NCBI GenBank assembly: GCA_033439255.1
Contig: CM065878.1
Location: 992,001 to 1,056,000 of the forward strand
Origin: Hericium rajendrae
Lineage: Eukaryota > Basidiomycota > Agaricomycetes > Russulales > Hericiaceae
Length of the DNA stretch: 64,000 nt
Reading direction: 5' to 3'
Made by a program: the position numbers and the translations under genes. Every line of letters starts with the position of its first letter. The first letter of the stretch is position 1. The notes beneath the pieces are model-generated. The model did not search any database and was not told the DNA's origin. It worked only from the letters and a program-made list of their open reading frames with translations. This document shows, in pieces, positions 48,507 through 60,100 of the stretch.

Positions 48507-49545
48507 ATGTCCATGGAAGCCCCCCTCGAGCAAGTCCTTGAGCACCCCAAGAGCCCCGACTTCATGGATGCCGCCTCTGCGAACTTCAGCTACGACCCTC
48601 TCGCGGCCCTTGATTATCTCCAGTACCCTCACACCGACTCCTACGGCATTCCCGCCCTTGGCTGTAAGTCGCATGGCATCAGTGCCCATCGATAGCTCGT
48701 CTCACTGATCCGATCGTCATATAGCCTCCTCCCCGCGTCTCGGGTTCAGTCCCTTGAACCTCAACAACCCTCTCTCTGACTACACGTACGGCAACCCCTC
48801 GTCGTACACGACCGCTTCGCCCCAGCGCCCGTACACGCCCACGCACGGCATCTACCCCGCTGCGCTCAGCGCTGGTGAACTGTCCTCCGACAGCATGCAG
48901 TCCGGCCGCACCAGCCGCGGCAGCGGCACGCACTCGCCCTCGCTCGCGGCGGTCCCGCGCTCGCACCGCTACAATCCCATGGCGGTGACTGCGCCCGTGC
49001 GCTCGAATAGCACCCGCGAGCGCAAGCGCCGCGCGAGCAAGGCCGAGGACTTCTCCGACGATGACGACGACTTCCAGCCTGTCGCGCCCAGCGGCACTGG
49101 CTCTAACGAGGTCCGCCGCGAGGAGATCCGCCGCCAGCGCATTGAGTCGGAGCAGAGGAGACGTGATGAGCTCAGGGACGGCTACCGCCGCCTTAAGGAT
49201 GCCCTTCCGGTTTCGAACCAGAAGTCGAGCAAGGTGTCACTGCTGGATCGTGGTATGTCTCTCCCATTCGCGCTTTCTTGACTTGAGTTCACGGTTTGCC
49301 TAGCCACCACCCACATCAAGTACTTGGAGATGACCCAACAACAATTGCAGACGAGACTTCAGCAGGCTGAGAACGAGACACAGCGACTTCGCCAGTAAGT
49401 CAGACCTTCCTCTCTCGATGGCGACGATCCTAACATGAGGCCCAGGGTCAACGAGGCATTGATGCTCGGCACCGCCGAGCAACGTCATGCTGCTGCCGCT
49501 GCCGCCGTTGCTGCCGTTCAGCAGCAGGCGCCTTCCTCTTTCTGA
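48507..49545 (+). CDS. bHLH transcription factor, paralog 2
   Basis: Four exons (48507-48663, 48725-49252, 49304-49394, 49446-49545) join in frame to 291 aa. The start MSMEAPLEQVLEHPKSPDFM lies downstream of a long T-rich leader. Like the gene at 41.5 kb, it has a Ser/Pro/Tyr-rich N-half, an acidic patch (DFSDDDDDFQPVAP), and the bHLH RRQRIESEQRRRDELRDGYR followed by RLKDALPVSNQKSSKVSLLD. An intron follows in the same place after the loop, and helix 2 THIKYLEMTQQQLQTRLQQA comes next. The C-end is Ala/Gln-rich (AAAAAAVAAVQQQAPSSF). An extra intron splits the coiled-coil end. The two proteins share over 30 nearly identical residues in the bHLH and little outside. Confidence 0.92.
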
Positions 49546-49563
49546 TCGCGCATCGCGATCAGA
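49541..49563 (+). repeat. Perfect 10-bp hairpin across a stop codon
   Basis: tctgatcgcg, a 3-base loop, then cgcgatcaga form a perfect inverted repeat. The TGA stop of bHLH paralog 2 (49543-49545) lies in the left arm. Confidence 0.7.
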
Positions 49564-51456
49564 GGCCGGCAGGCAGCTCTTGGCCCTGCGTCGTGGTCTC
49601 TTACGAAAAGCGGCTAGCTCTGCCGTCTAACGTTTATTCACGATGATCGATGAGATTAATACCTGCCAGGACTGCAGGTTTAATGCTTCTTTATTTGCTC
49701 ACGATGGACATTACCGCATTTTGTATTTGCATTCCCCATCCCCCTCCACTCCATCACTTCTCCTTGCATTCGGTGGTGTTTCCCAAGGTAGAGTCCGGCT
49801 GGATGTGCGTCGGCGATGCACTCCACATTCATTTCCGAGGGTCCACGGCTCGTGGCCGAGCCACAGCCTCGACATTCCCTGTCCGCCACCCATTCTTCTC
49901 GACCCGTGGCCGATGAAGACGCGGAACGCCGACACCTGCCTCTGCGGATCCCGACTGGCAACACGAAGACGACCACTAACGATGAGGTCGACGCCGGAGC
50001 CGACACGACACCGACGCAAGACCGGGCGCAACAGCGGCTTGAGGTCCCCTCCGTCTCTTGCGGGCGGCGGCTGGCTTCGCCCAGCCCCGGTACATTCTTG
50101 TTTTCACACCCGTCGCATGTCCTCCTCCGTCCCCATCCGAGTCCCCCCGTCTGCGCACCGAGCCGATCCTTGATCATCGTCTCGAATCCTTCTTTGTGCG
50201 CGCCGATACACTGGCGTCGTGTTCGCCTCCTCGCCATCCCCAGCTTGGCCCCGTCCACCCTCACGAACATCCCCTCCAGCCTTCCCATCTCACCGCCTTG
50301 ACGACTACTGCCCTCTCGCATTAACGTTATTACCACCTGATTTATGCCCGTTATGTCTCACGACCCCCATCATCCCTATCCCGCGGTCTGCGCTAGGCGC
50401 CTGATCACCGCCCACCGCAAGGCTGCCACGCCCCCTCCCCTCATCCGACGAGCCTCGCCGACTGCTTATGCCGCCGGCACCCAGGCCGGGCTGGCGAGGG
50501 GGGCGGCCCAATGCAACAATGTCACGCTGATCCACGCGGCACACAGCACAGCACCAACACGCGCGGGTCCCGCATCCTCCATCTCTTGTCTGCCGCCCAC
50601 GCCCGTACGCCCAGGTCTCCGGGCGCGCCTCCTCGCTTCTGCTGCGCGGCTAGTCTGCGCGCGAAGCTACGAGTTGAGGTGTGCCTGGAGAGTCCTGCCG
50701 CGCCAAGGGCACCGAGCGGCGGACACGACGACGTGAGGAGGGGTGCGTTCGCACTCGCCAGCCGGGTCCGCTGGACGCCCCCGCGCGCCGACTTCCGCCA
50801 AGTGCTGCCTAGTCCCTGCTGTCTCCCTGCCTATCCGATCAGTGACGACGTCCCCCCATGCCCCCATGCCCCGGTCCACCCGCGCCTGCGCCAGCCGATG
50901 TCGGTGTCGCGCGCAGCGCTCGCCTCGCTCTTTTTATTCACATCGCTCGCTACTCCTACGATTGTGTTTGTGCAGTGCTAGCTTCGTGGTAGAGTACGTT
51001 GATATCGCGCGCTACAATGCAACGAGCTTCTATATGACATTTTGTGTGATTTGCGTGAATACTGAGTACTGACACTGTCGCGAAATGCGACGCTCGAATA
51101 GTCGTCTTCCGATTCGCATCCTGAAATCACCGCCCCCGCGGTGGATCCCAGGCCCACGCTGGGTTCTAGAAGGGTAACTTATGTATCTGGCCTCGTCCCG
51201 CGGACAGACGCCAGCGCTCCACCGAGGACGATGACGATCGGTCGCTGAATGATGGGGCTTATCGATGCGGGGCGATAAGACAGAAGAACGCTGCTCCCGG
51301 CGCGCACAGACTCATAAAGGCACCGCCGAGCTACTTAGTCCTCGATTCGAAGCGATCCGAGGCCTGCACCGTACGTACAGGTAGCAGCCTATTTCACAAC
51401 AGCCCATCGAAGCCCTCGGAATTCGCGAGGAACGGAACGCGCGATATCGAGTACTT
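49564..51456. other. Intergenic: bHLH 3' region and tubulin cofactor A promoter
   Basis: 1.9 kb. GC-rich with long overlapping frames on both strands (49643-50173, 49680-50336, 49816-50301), none with a domain and all Arg/Pro/Ser-biased. I regard them as chance frames. No repeat or RNA gene recognised. Confidence 0.45.
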
Positions 51457-52013
51457 ATGGACGCTGCCGCCACCCGCAGACAGCTGAAGATCAAGTCAGG
51501 TGTCGCGAAGAGGTGCGTGCGCGCGTGCTTCGGCCGCGGGGCGCTGACTGACGGAGCGTCTGTGTGGTGTGGGCAGGCTCCTGAAGGAGAACAAGCTGTA
51601 CCGGGACGAGGTCGAGGAGCACACGCGCAGGCTCGACAAGCTCGCGGCCGACGGGTCCGCCGAGGCATGGGATCTCAAAAATGGCGTGCGTTTGTCTACT
51701 TCGTTACGGTATGCGGAGCGTTACAGTTCTGACATGCGACATTCCCTCGGATTCCCATGGTCATTATACGGTTCCGCACCCGCAGAAAGCGATGCTTGAA
51801 GAGTCCAAGAAGATGGTCGAAGACTCGAATACCCGCCTAGGCCGCGCAGTGGGCGACCTGCATGATCTCGTGGTCCGTACTGATCTCTCCCTCCCACGGC
51901 ACGGATGCTCATGCCTCTTTCCCTCCCAGAATGCAGCGAAGAAGGACGCGGGACTCTCGCAGGATGAGGAGCTGCTGAAGGCCGAGGAGGCGCTCGAGGA
52001 AGTGAGCCTATGA
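51457..52013 (+). CDS. RBL2: Tubulin-specific chaperone A (tubulin cofactor A)
   Basis: A small cytosolic chaperone that holds beta-tubulin during tubulin folding. Four exons join in frame: MDAAATRRQLKIKSGVAKR, then LLKENKLYRDEVEEHTRRLD, KAMLEESKKMVEDSNTRLGR with AVGDLHDLV, and NAAKKDAGLSQDEELLKAEE ending ALEEVSL at 52013. The total of about 110 residues and the three-helix, charged coiled-coil character fit the family. Introns lie after AAG AG, after GGC and after GTG; the third donor is gtccgt. The final TGA lies shortly after a gtgagc that could be read as a donor, but the helix is complete, so I take the stop. It is convergent with MED11, 120 bases away. Confidence 0.9.
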
Positions 52014-52133
52014 TGCAGGCACTTAGAAATAGAGTGATCAGAATACCATACAAAACGCCCGTGACATAGCATACGTACCTTTGTTTTCCCAGCAGGGTCC
52101 CATCCCCACATGCACATTGCACCGTTCCATCCA

Positions 52134-52830
52134 TTATGTCGTGTCACCTGCGATGTCCATTGCCTCATCTTCTGCGTTCCGCGCGTCCCGCAGCTTCGTG
52201 AGCGCCCCAAGCAGACCCGTCCACGCATCCCGCTCGACGCGCTCCTCCTGCAGCCCGCGCGCCTTCGACTGGCTCTCGCTCTCGCCCGCGGCCGTGCCTT
52301 CCGTGCCCTGCGAGCTCGCCGTCGGGGGGAGCCCTACGCCAAGCGCCGACGGCACGAAGTTCGGCGGCGGCGCGTCGATGGCCGAGGGCGCGATGCGCGA
52401 TTGGCGGATGTGCGCGAGCGACGAGCGCATGGCGATCTGGATGTTCTGTTGGAAGGCTCAGCGAAAATGCATGCGCGCGGGTAGGGGGGACTCACGTCCA
52501 GCCGCTCGAAGTACTCGCTCACTTCGAGCACGAACTGCTCGGAGCGCTCTTCGCCCTGCGGCAGCTTGTCCTCTGGCGCGTCCGTCTGCGGGAGCGTCAG
52601 CAGGGAGATCGACGACGCGGCCAGGGAGAGCAGGCGGCCGATGTCCTGCGGTGGTCTCCGTCAATCGGAATGAGACCGGTGAGACGCAAGACACACACTT
52701 TCTCTACTTCGCCGAGCGCGTAGATCTGGCGCGCTGTGCGGCTGGACGTCCAGATGGGATCTAGGTTCCCTTCAGAGTTTTCACCTTGAGACTGGGAGTG
52801 GGGTTCTTGTGAGTTTCCGTTGGAAGTCAT
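52134..52830 (-). CDS. MED11: Mediator complex subunit 11
   Basis: A head-module subunit of Mediator that pairs with MED22 and contacts TFIIH. The start MTSNGNSQEPHSQSQGENSE precedes the conserved core: ARQIYALGEVEKDIGRLLSL after the first splice, AASSISLLTLPQTDA, then EQFVLEVSEYFERLDNIQIA across the second splice, and MRSSLAHIRQSRIAPSAI. Two introns (donors gtgtgtg and gtgagtcc) join in phase 0. The tail (about 90 residues, PPPNFVPSALGVGLPPTASS then VERDAWTGLLGALTKLRDAR) is longer than in yeast Med11 and Ala/Glu-rich. An ATG six codons upstream exists; the chosen one is the more economical. The family call rests on the two helices. Confidence 0.82.
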
Positions 52831-53121
52831 AGTGCAGTTGTCAGTCAAGAAGGTTCACGTTCAAGGTGAACAATCCGAGCTTGGACTGGACGCGCTGAAC
52901 TAGCGCTTACGGAACATCGCCCGGCCGGGCCGCTCATCCGGCGGCCAGCTTGTCGAGACTCGTCCCTTCCTTCCTGCTAACGTTGCTAAAGGTATTGCTT
53001 GTATGATCAAGGTATACAAATACGAGCTACATCAAACTTTTCACTACACACTATTAGTACTAACATCGTGTGTGAAGCTCTTTACGACTCATGTTCATAC
53101 AAAACTTCTTGCTTTCTCCCT

Positions 53122-56100
53122 TCAATAACCCTCCGACTGGTAGAGGTCCGAGTTCCTGTAACCTCCACCGCGGCGTTCACCATATTCCTCTCCAGGCTGT
53201 TCCTCGTTTATGTTCAGCCTCTCAGCCCCGAATGTCTCCTGACTGTCTTCCGCGTAATAGTCCCTGTTCTCCGCTCTTCCTTCTCCGTAGGTCTCCTCCC
53301 GGCGGCTCCCGCCGTATCCAGACTCGGACTCCTGGTTGTGGCTGGACCTATACTCTCCCTGAGACTGTCCGTACCCACTGGGCTCCTCGGATCCACCATA
53401 GCCCCCTCGCTGCTGGCCAACGTAGGCACCAGGCTCCTCTCGCTCGGGCTCACTACGTCCATAGCCTGCCTGCCTGCCACCGTAGCCAGAAGACTCGTAG
53501 CTCTGCTCCTGGCGACGCGTTGGCTGCTCAGACTCGTCTCCGCCATAGCTGTGCTCCTGGCGGCGTGCCGGCTGTTCATACGCGTCTCCGCCGTAGCTCT
53601 GTTGCTGACGACGCGCAGGCTGCTCGTACTGGTCTCCACCGCCGTGATGTCGCCGCTCTCCATAAGAGGGCTCTTCGTCGTAGCTCGGTCGCTGCTCTTC
53701 GCGCTCCTCGCGGCCGTAGCGGGAGGAAACGGGCTTCTGCTGCTCATACGACGGCTGCTGCTCATACGATGGCTGCTGCTCATACGACGGTTGGTATCCG
53801 CCGGAGCTTTCCTGCCTGCCGTAGTCGGTGTTCTGAGACTCCTTGCGGCCGTAGCCACCGCCGTGGCTGGGACGGCTCTCTTCGTAGGATTCCGTCTGCC
53901 GTCCGTAGCCCGACGACTCCTGCTCCTGACCGTAGTTGCTCCGGCTCTCGCCACCGTAACCTTGGGATTCTGCGGAGCCATACATGAGCGAATGGTCTGC
54001 ATGCAAGTCTCGAACATACCTTGGCCATAGCTGGGACGGCTGCTACCATAGCTATCGTCTTGACGCGCGTAGCCACTGTCGTCGTCACGTCGGCCATGTT
54101 GTGTCTGTCCGTAGCTTTGTTCTTGACGTCTTTCGCCATCATGCGAAGAGGCCCCATAACGACGTACAGCTGCGCAATTAATGAGTAACGCTCATCGCGA
54201 AAGGGTATTATGAGAGCCCCTCACCATCTTCTCGACCAGATTCTGACTGTCTTCCGTAAGCGCTCGCAGCTTGGCCACCTTGAGAAAGATAATCGCCTGA
54301 CGACGTGTATTGGCCCGAAGAGACGAAGGCACCTGCTCCATGGCCGTGCGCTCCGCCTGGAGTTTCCGCAGTCTCGTCCTCGGAGCCCTTGCGCTTGTTC
54401 TTCCCTTCCCTTACACTCGCCTACAATTAAAATTAATGATATGAGGCTAAGTCCACGTAAGGACACAATGGCAGGGGCTGACTTTGGTAAGAGATTCGAG
54501 GATTTCGTCCCTCTCTTCGCCGGTCTCGCTGAGCCAGCGCTCCATCTCCTGGAACATCTCATTCTGGATCTGAGAGCGCCCCGTGTTGAAGTACGGGTGG
54601 TGGAACGCCTCGAGGATCTGAAATTCGCAAGTTTAGAATGTGGTAACATTTCGACAAATCGAACGCGGTGTTCACCTGATCGATGACCTGATCCGGATTG
54701 GTACGGTCGTTGAACCACGCCTCAACGAGAAGCTTCGTTGAGTGCTGGACGACCACCTGGGCGATCTTTCCCGCAGGCTCATTGAGAATGAGCCCAAAGT
54801 GATCCTGGAGAAGCCACGCGTCAATGATGCGGAAGCTGGGAAGAGAAGTGGCATACCTTGGAGAGCAGACTGTGCGACGGATCAGAGGCGTGCGGGTTGT
54901 TGAAGACTTCGTACTGATCGTCAGAGTCGATGACGGCTTTGCTGCCTACACCGAGCACCTCTGTGGCCTCAGTCAGAATCGGCTACAGGGCACTTTAGTT
55001 GTAGAAAGAAGCAAAAAAAGTGAAACAAACCGTCAGCCAAGGCGCAAGGATCGTGTAGACATCTTAGTAACAATGTAAGCCTTCGACATTCAGATCGGAA
55101 TAAAAACAACGCACAGGCATTGAGAGCATCGGTGATACCGTCGATCAAGTCAGTCAGGCCAGGAATCATCTCGATCTTCTCAATAACAGCACGGTACACG
55201 CTGTCACGCCACTTAAGCAGCGCCCACAGCTGCTTCTGCACCTCCGGCGGGGCGACGTTGTTCGGGTCAAAGTTATATGCTTTCGACTGTTTATGCAGGT
55301 CTTCGGCTGTACCCATTTGTTCGTCGCCGCCGCCCAGCGAGAGCTTCGAGAGGAGGCCTTTCAACTTCACGAGGTTCGATTCCTCATCTCCGCTAGATGC
55401 CTGTGCATAACTCAGTAAAGAAAGCAAAAAAAGTCGACTGAGGAAACATACATCGCTCATTTTCTGGGAGAGGTCCGTCACCGATGCTTGGCTGATATGA
55501 TCGGTGGCCTCGCCCATCATGGAGTGCATGAAGTCGGCACTGCCGAACGTGCCAGTGACGAGGGGCGGGGCCTGCCCGTTGGGCGTGTCGATGACGACTG
55601 TGCGCCATGATCAGTACTGAGCCCGCAGACGGAGGCCCTGTGCCCTCTGCGTACCTACGTCTCCGACATGGCAGAAGACCTGCTCGTGGCCCATCTTCCG
55701 GAGCGCGATCTCGCACCAGTTGCTGTGCGCGAGAAGATCCTCCAGGGTATGCAGTCCTGTGCCGAGGAGACGGTAGGCCTCCCAGAGGTCGGCGCCTTCC
55801 TCGCCCTTCGCGCGCCTTCCGTGGTCGATGCAGGCTTGGAGGGTGCGCCGGATATGGGCCGTCGACGTATCCCAGCCCTGATTGTCGGAGGCCATGTAGT
55901 TCTGGACTGGGGATCGTCATGCTGTCCAAGTGGATACGCTGCTATGACCGACCTTCATGCCATTCCGCGGATCGATCTCGAGTTCGCGAGGGTTGACGGG
56001 AGGCCGGAGCCATGGGTGAAATTGGCGAGCATCACCCTCCTTTTCGGCATAACCTCTGTGAAAGCAAAGGTCGATTCGTGCATTCGGCGGAGTGCACTCG

Positions 56101-56884
56101 ATTCTGGACTTACTTCGGGTTATCGATGTGCTCCTGATAAAGTTCAGCAGAAGTCAGTGCAAGCCCTTTCCAACAAGCATGCATGGAAACACTTACGACA
56201 GGAAGATAGACCGACAGCCGTTCTTTGGTGACTTCGAACTCCTCGGTCGCGAAACCAAAGGTCTGCAGAACCATGAACTCCATCTCAGATCTCGGAGTGA
56301 CGAGAATGCTCACCATGAATCCCAGCACAGCAACGATAAGAACGATGGTATCGCCGGAGAGTTTACTCAGACCCGCAATATCCATGGCCTGCGATCATGG
56401 CGATTTAACTTCACCGATACCTGTGATGAATGTAGCAACCCTGTGCATACCTGAGAGTAATCCCTCAGCCAGTTTCCCTACCATGATATTCAGCGATCGG
56501 CCAAGAGCATAATATTCTTCCTTGCTCACAAAATAGACCTTCTTCACATCGCCCTTGTTGAATTTCTTGCCTCCGCCGGCGCCGCCGGAGAAGATAGACG
56601 AGGCGATCCCCAGGATACCTCCTCCGGCAGCACCCTTTCCTGCGGCCTTCGCCAATTCGGTCAAGATATTCTCGATGTCACCATGACGGAAGGCCTTGTC
56701 TATGACAGCGTTCAGTGAAATCACGAGATCGCAGATGGCTTTTAGATGAAAATCACGCACTATTCAGATAAGAAAAGTCAGGTATATCACCAGCTCCGAA
56801 TGCGTAAGTCTCGAGGGGAGCAAGGACAACGAGCAGTGTCACTAGAAATAGTGTCGTAGAGAACGATGGCATGAGGGATGGCAT
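53122..56884 (-). CDS. HET-C family protein with Gly/Tyr/Gln-rich tail
   Basis: Resembles HET-C of Neurospora and the TinC-related proteins. The start MPSLMPSFSTTLFLVTLLVV is a signal peptide, then YAFGAGDIPDFSYLNSAFRH and DIENILTELAKAAGKGAAGG. The core reads KVYFVSKEEYYALGR, NPRELEIDPRNGMKNYMASD, STAHIRRTLQACIDHGRR, LLGTGLHTLEDLLAHSNWCE, MGHEQVFCHVGD, then VQKQLWALLKWRDSVYRAVI and GLTDLIDGITDALNACVYTI. The C-terminal third (54170-53122) is low complexity: YGRQE, SYEQQP repeats and YEQPARRQ repeats. Roughly ten introns; the last, at about 54010-53960, joins in frame inside the tail. In ascomycetes het-c alleles control vegetative incompatibility; whether this one does is unknown. Secreted or wall-associated is the likely location. 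Confidence 0.87.
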
Positions 56885-57154
56885 TATGGGTGGGTAACAA
56901 CAGAATGTCTGGTATGTGGGTTTTTTCGGGTCCAAAAATCCATGTCTCGATGATGGGTCACGAATCCCCCCGTTTCCAATGCCAAGCCATGACGTCGATA
57001 CTTGCAGATGAAACTTCCATTATACGACAAAATAGACTACACGCAAGAACTACAAACTTGACAGCATCGACTGGATCTACCGAATCTAAAACATAGAGCA
57101 TAGCACACATACAACCACGGCATGGACCGTCCAGACATTGCGGTCAGTGCAGGA

Positions 57155-60100
57155 TCAACTTAATTTCGCCTTCTTCGATGCGGGATGTGTACCATTCGGC
57201 TTCTCGCTGTCTTTGCGTTTCTTCGCCCCGCCATTCTGTGCCTTGACGTTGTGCATCATCTCCTTGATGCGATTGGCAACGGCCACTGCGATCTTGCCCA
57301 CCTCCGACTCGGCACCGTTGAACTTGATCGCGTTCCGAATCATCAGGTCGATGTCCGCCTCCCAGGCCTCGACAGAGTCGTACTTGTCAGCATCGAGCTT
57401 CTGCCGGATGGTCCTAAGATCCCGCGCTTCCTTGCGAGGGATGACATCGAAGTATGTGGGAATCCCCAACAACACTGGATCCACAGGCTCTCGGAAAACG
57501 AAGGATCTGAGATGTAAGATTAGCAAGGCCCAATGAATTGAGAGATGGGTCACTAACATCGGCTCCTTCACGAGATTATTCATGAGAGATTGCAAACTTC
57601 GCTTTTCTGACCAGGAGAGCTTCTTCTCCATGACCTTGGCCCGTTCCTTCTTGAACGCCCTCTCCACAGCATCCGCGCACTGAACAGGATAAGTCGTCGG
57701 AGGATTGAACTGCCGACAATTGATAAATATCTGCTCCATGTCCCGATTGAACTCCTCCACTGTCGTATATGTTCCGTTATTCAGACGTTTCGACATGGTG
57801 TCTAGATCCATAGGATTCTTGATCTCGTCATAGTACCTGGTAATGGTAGATAAGCACAGGCTAGAGTAAAATGAGATTCAATGGATACGTACGTGGGACA
57901 GCCGTCGACCACAGGATCAACGGGTCTCGAGAAGATTGCAGCTTCGGGCATTTTGAGCAAGTTGCGCAAAATCTCCTTGGCCCTTGTCTTGTTGATAGGA
58001 ATAGCAGAAGGAGCAGGTGATTTCTTGACGGGCGATCTGGAAGGCGCGGGGGTGTGAGGAATGGACGGAATCTCCTTTTCTTTGCCCTTCGCCGATGGCT
58101 TGGCTGACGGTGCATTGGACGGCGTCTCGACAGGAGGAGTCACCGATGGCGGTGGCCGACTAGGCTTCTTGTATGGCGACGCTAAAGCCAGAATCTCGTC
58201 CTCCGTAGTGTCGCCTACACTTGGGCCCTTCTTTCGCTTATTCGGAACACTGGGCGTTGGTCTCGCCTTCTCGCCGTTCTCTGCCTTCGCTGTAGAAATA
58301 TGCTGCTTTCGCATCTCTCTCTCCCTCTCCTTCTCCTTCTCGATCGCGATGACTTCCTCAAGGAGATCGTAAGACCCGTCATCGACAGCAGGAGGCGGAG
58401 GCGGCGGGACCTCTGCCGCTTTCGATTTACGAGGCTTCGCCTTGGGAGCAGGCGTACCTCGAGGAGTTGTCTCTGCAGGAGAGGGTGCAGCGCCAGTGCC
58501 CGCACCACCGAGCTTGAGTTTGATAGAAGGTTTGGTCGGAGGTCGAGAAGGTGGTTCTGCTGAAGGTGTGGGGGCTTTGGGGGGCGGAGCTGGAGGTCTG
58601 GATGGTCCAGCAACTGGCATTGGCGCTGGAATAGGAACAGGAGGAGGAGCCATAGATTTGGTAGGCTTAGGCTGCTCGGCCATCATTTTGTCAATAGTCT
58701 TGACAATGCGAGCCCATTCTGCAAGAAATAAGATGAGAAAATATGTTCATAGAGCCTATCCGAAATGAAAACTCACGTTTGTCGAAGAAGGACTCTATGG
58801 CAAGAGCCTCGTTGTAAGCAAACGTATTGGGCGGATTGTATGTCTTCGCATTGCGTATCATCAGGCGAAAGTCAGCCTCGAACGCAAACCGATCCTTGTA
58901 CATCCCCTCTTCCAGTTTAGCATTCATTGTACTCAGGTCCATCGGATTCTTGATGACTTCGAAGTAGCTGATGACGAGTTAGATAGTATTTGGGAAGGGT
59001 GGTCAGGCAAACTTACTTTGGTGCCCTGTCTCGAATAGGATCGACCGGTTGCAAGAACAATACAGCGTGCTTGTAAGTATTTAAGCTCGTTAAAGCTTTA
59101 CGACAAGCTTTCAGCTCGAAAATACTCATGCCACCGCTCTGGGCTTTGGGTATGTGCCGCGCTTGAACAGGCTTCGCCGGTTTGCCTTTCGGCTTGGCTT
59201 GCTGTACCTGGAGGTTGACACCCTTCCTCTGAAGAGGAGTTGGAACACGCTCCGCAGCAGGTGCGGGCAGAGGTTTGTGGATGCTGATCTCGGCTGGTGT
59301 AGGTGCCGCAGATGGTAATAACCGGACCTTTGGGGGCTTGCCGCTCGGCGGCAACGGAGGACCTCGTACTGCTGGCGGACCACCGACCTTAATTGCTGGA
59401 GCTTTGGGGATCTTGAGTACCTGGGGAGTGGGCGGGACCTCGGTAATCGGCGTCGGAGGAAGAGTGATCTTCGGTCTCGGCAGAGCCTCCTCATGTCCAC
59501 GAATAAGGATGTCCGCAAGCTTCAGCACGGCCCATCGGACCTCAGAATCTGCGTCCGGAGCACTGGATGATGGATGTCAGCGAGTTCGACGATGAGAGCA
59601 GGCTGAAAACATACAGTGCAATAGGTAGGAGGAATTCGCGAACGATTTCGTTCTTGCCTACTTCCTTGTCCTTTCGCAAAGCCTTGATCATCATGTCCAC
59701 TTCGCCTCGCTTGGGCTCCTTGCTGATCTTCTCTTGTTGTGTGCCGTCTTCCTCGATGAGCAACGCCTCTGCCTCCTTGGAGGAGGTCTTCAATTCGCCC
59801 ATAGTAACAAGGAGAGCAAGGGACTGGCACGCATTGCGGGCCACATGCCGTCGGATGACTCGAGAAGAATCGTTCGCCATAGTGGCCAAAAGGTATCGCA
59901 TGATCTTCGGCGTGTACCATTTCGTGAGGAAGAGTGCGTCGAAGGCGGCAATGCGAACTTGCGTATAGTTCCCTTCTCTGCAACAAAGTCAGTCACTATT
60001 GATATGTCAGTCTAGCAGTCCTACCTGGTCATTGGGAAGTATACCCGAGGGTCGTTGGGTATGAGGTTAGCTATGCTCAGGATGAGGCGGAACTAATACA

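Noticed and set aside
49643-50336. Long overlapping frames on both strands after the second bHLH gene
   Set aside because: GC-rich sequence without stops by composition; all products are Arg/Pro/Ser-biased and none is similar to a known family.
52999-54030. 343-codon hydrophobic frame (many Leu/Val) on the plus strand
   Set aside because: Antisense to the Gly/Tyr/Gln-rich tail of the HET-C gene. The apparent membrane protein composition is a by-product of the repeat codons.
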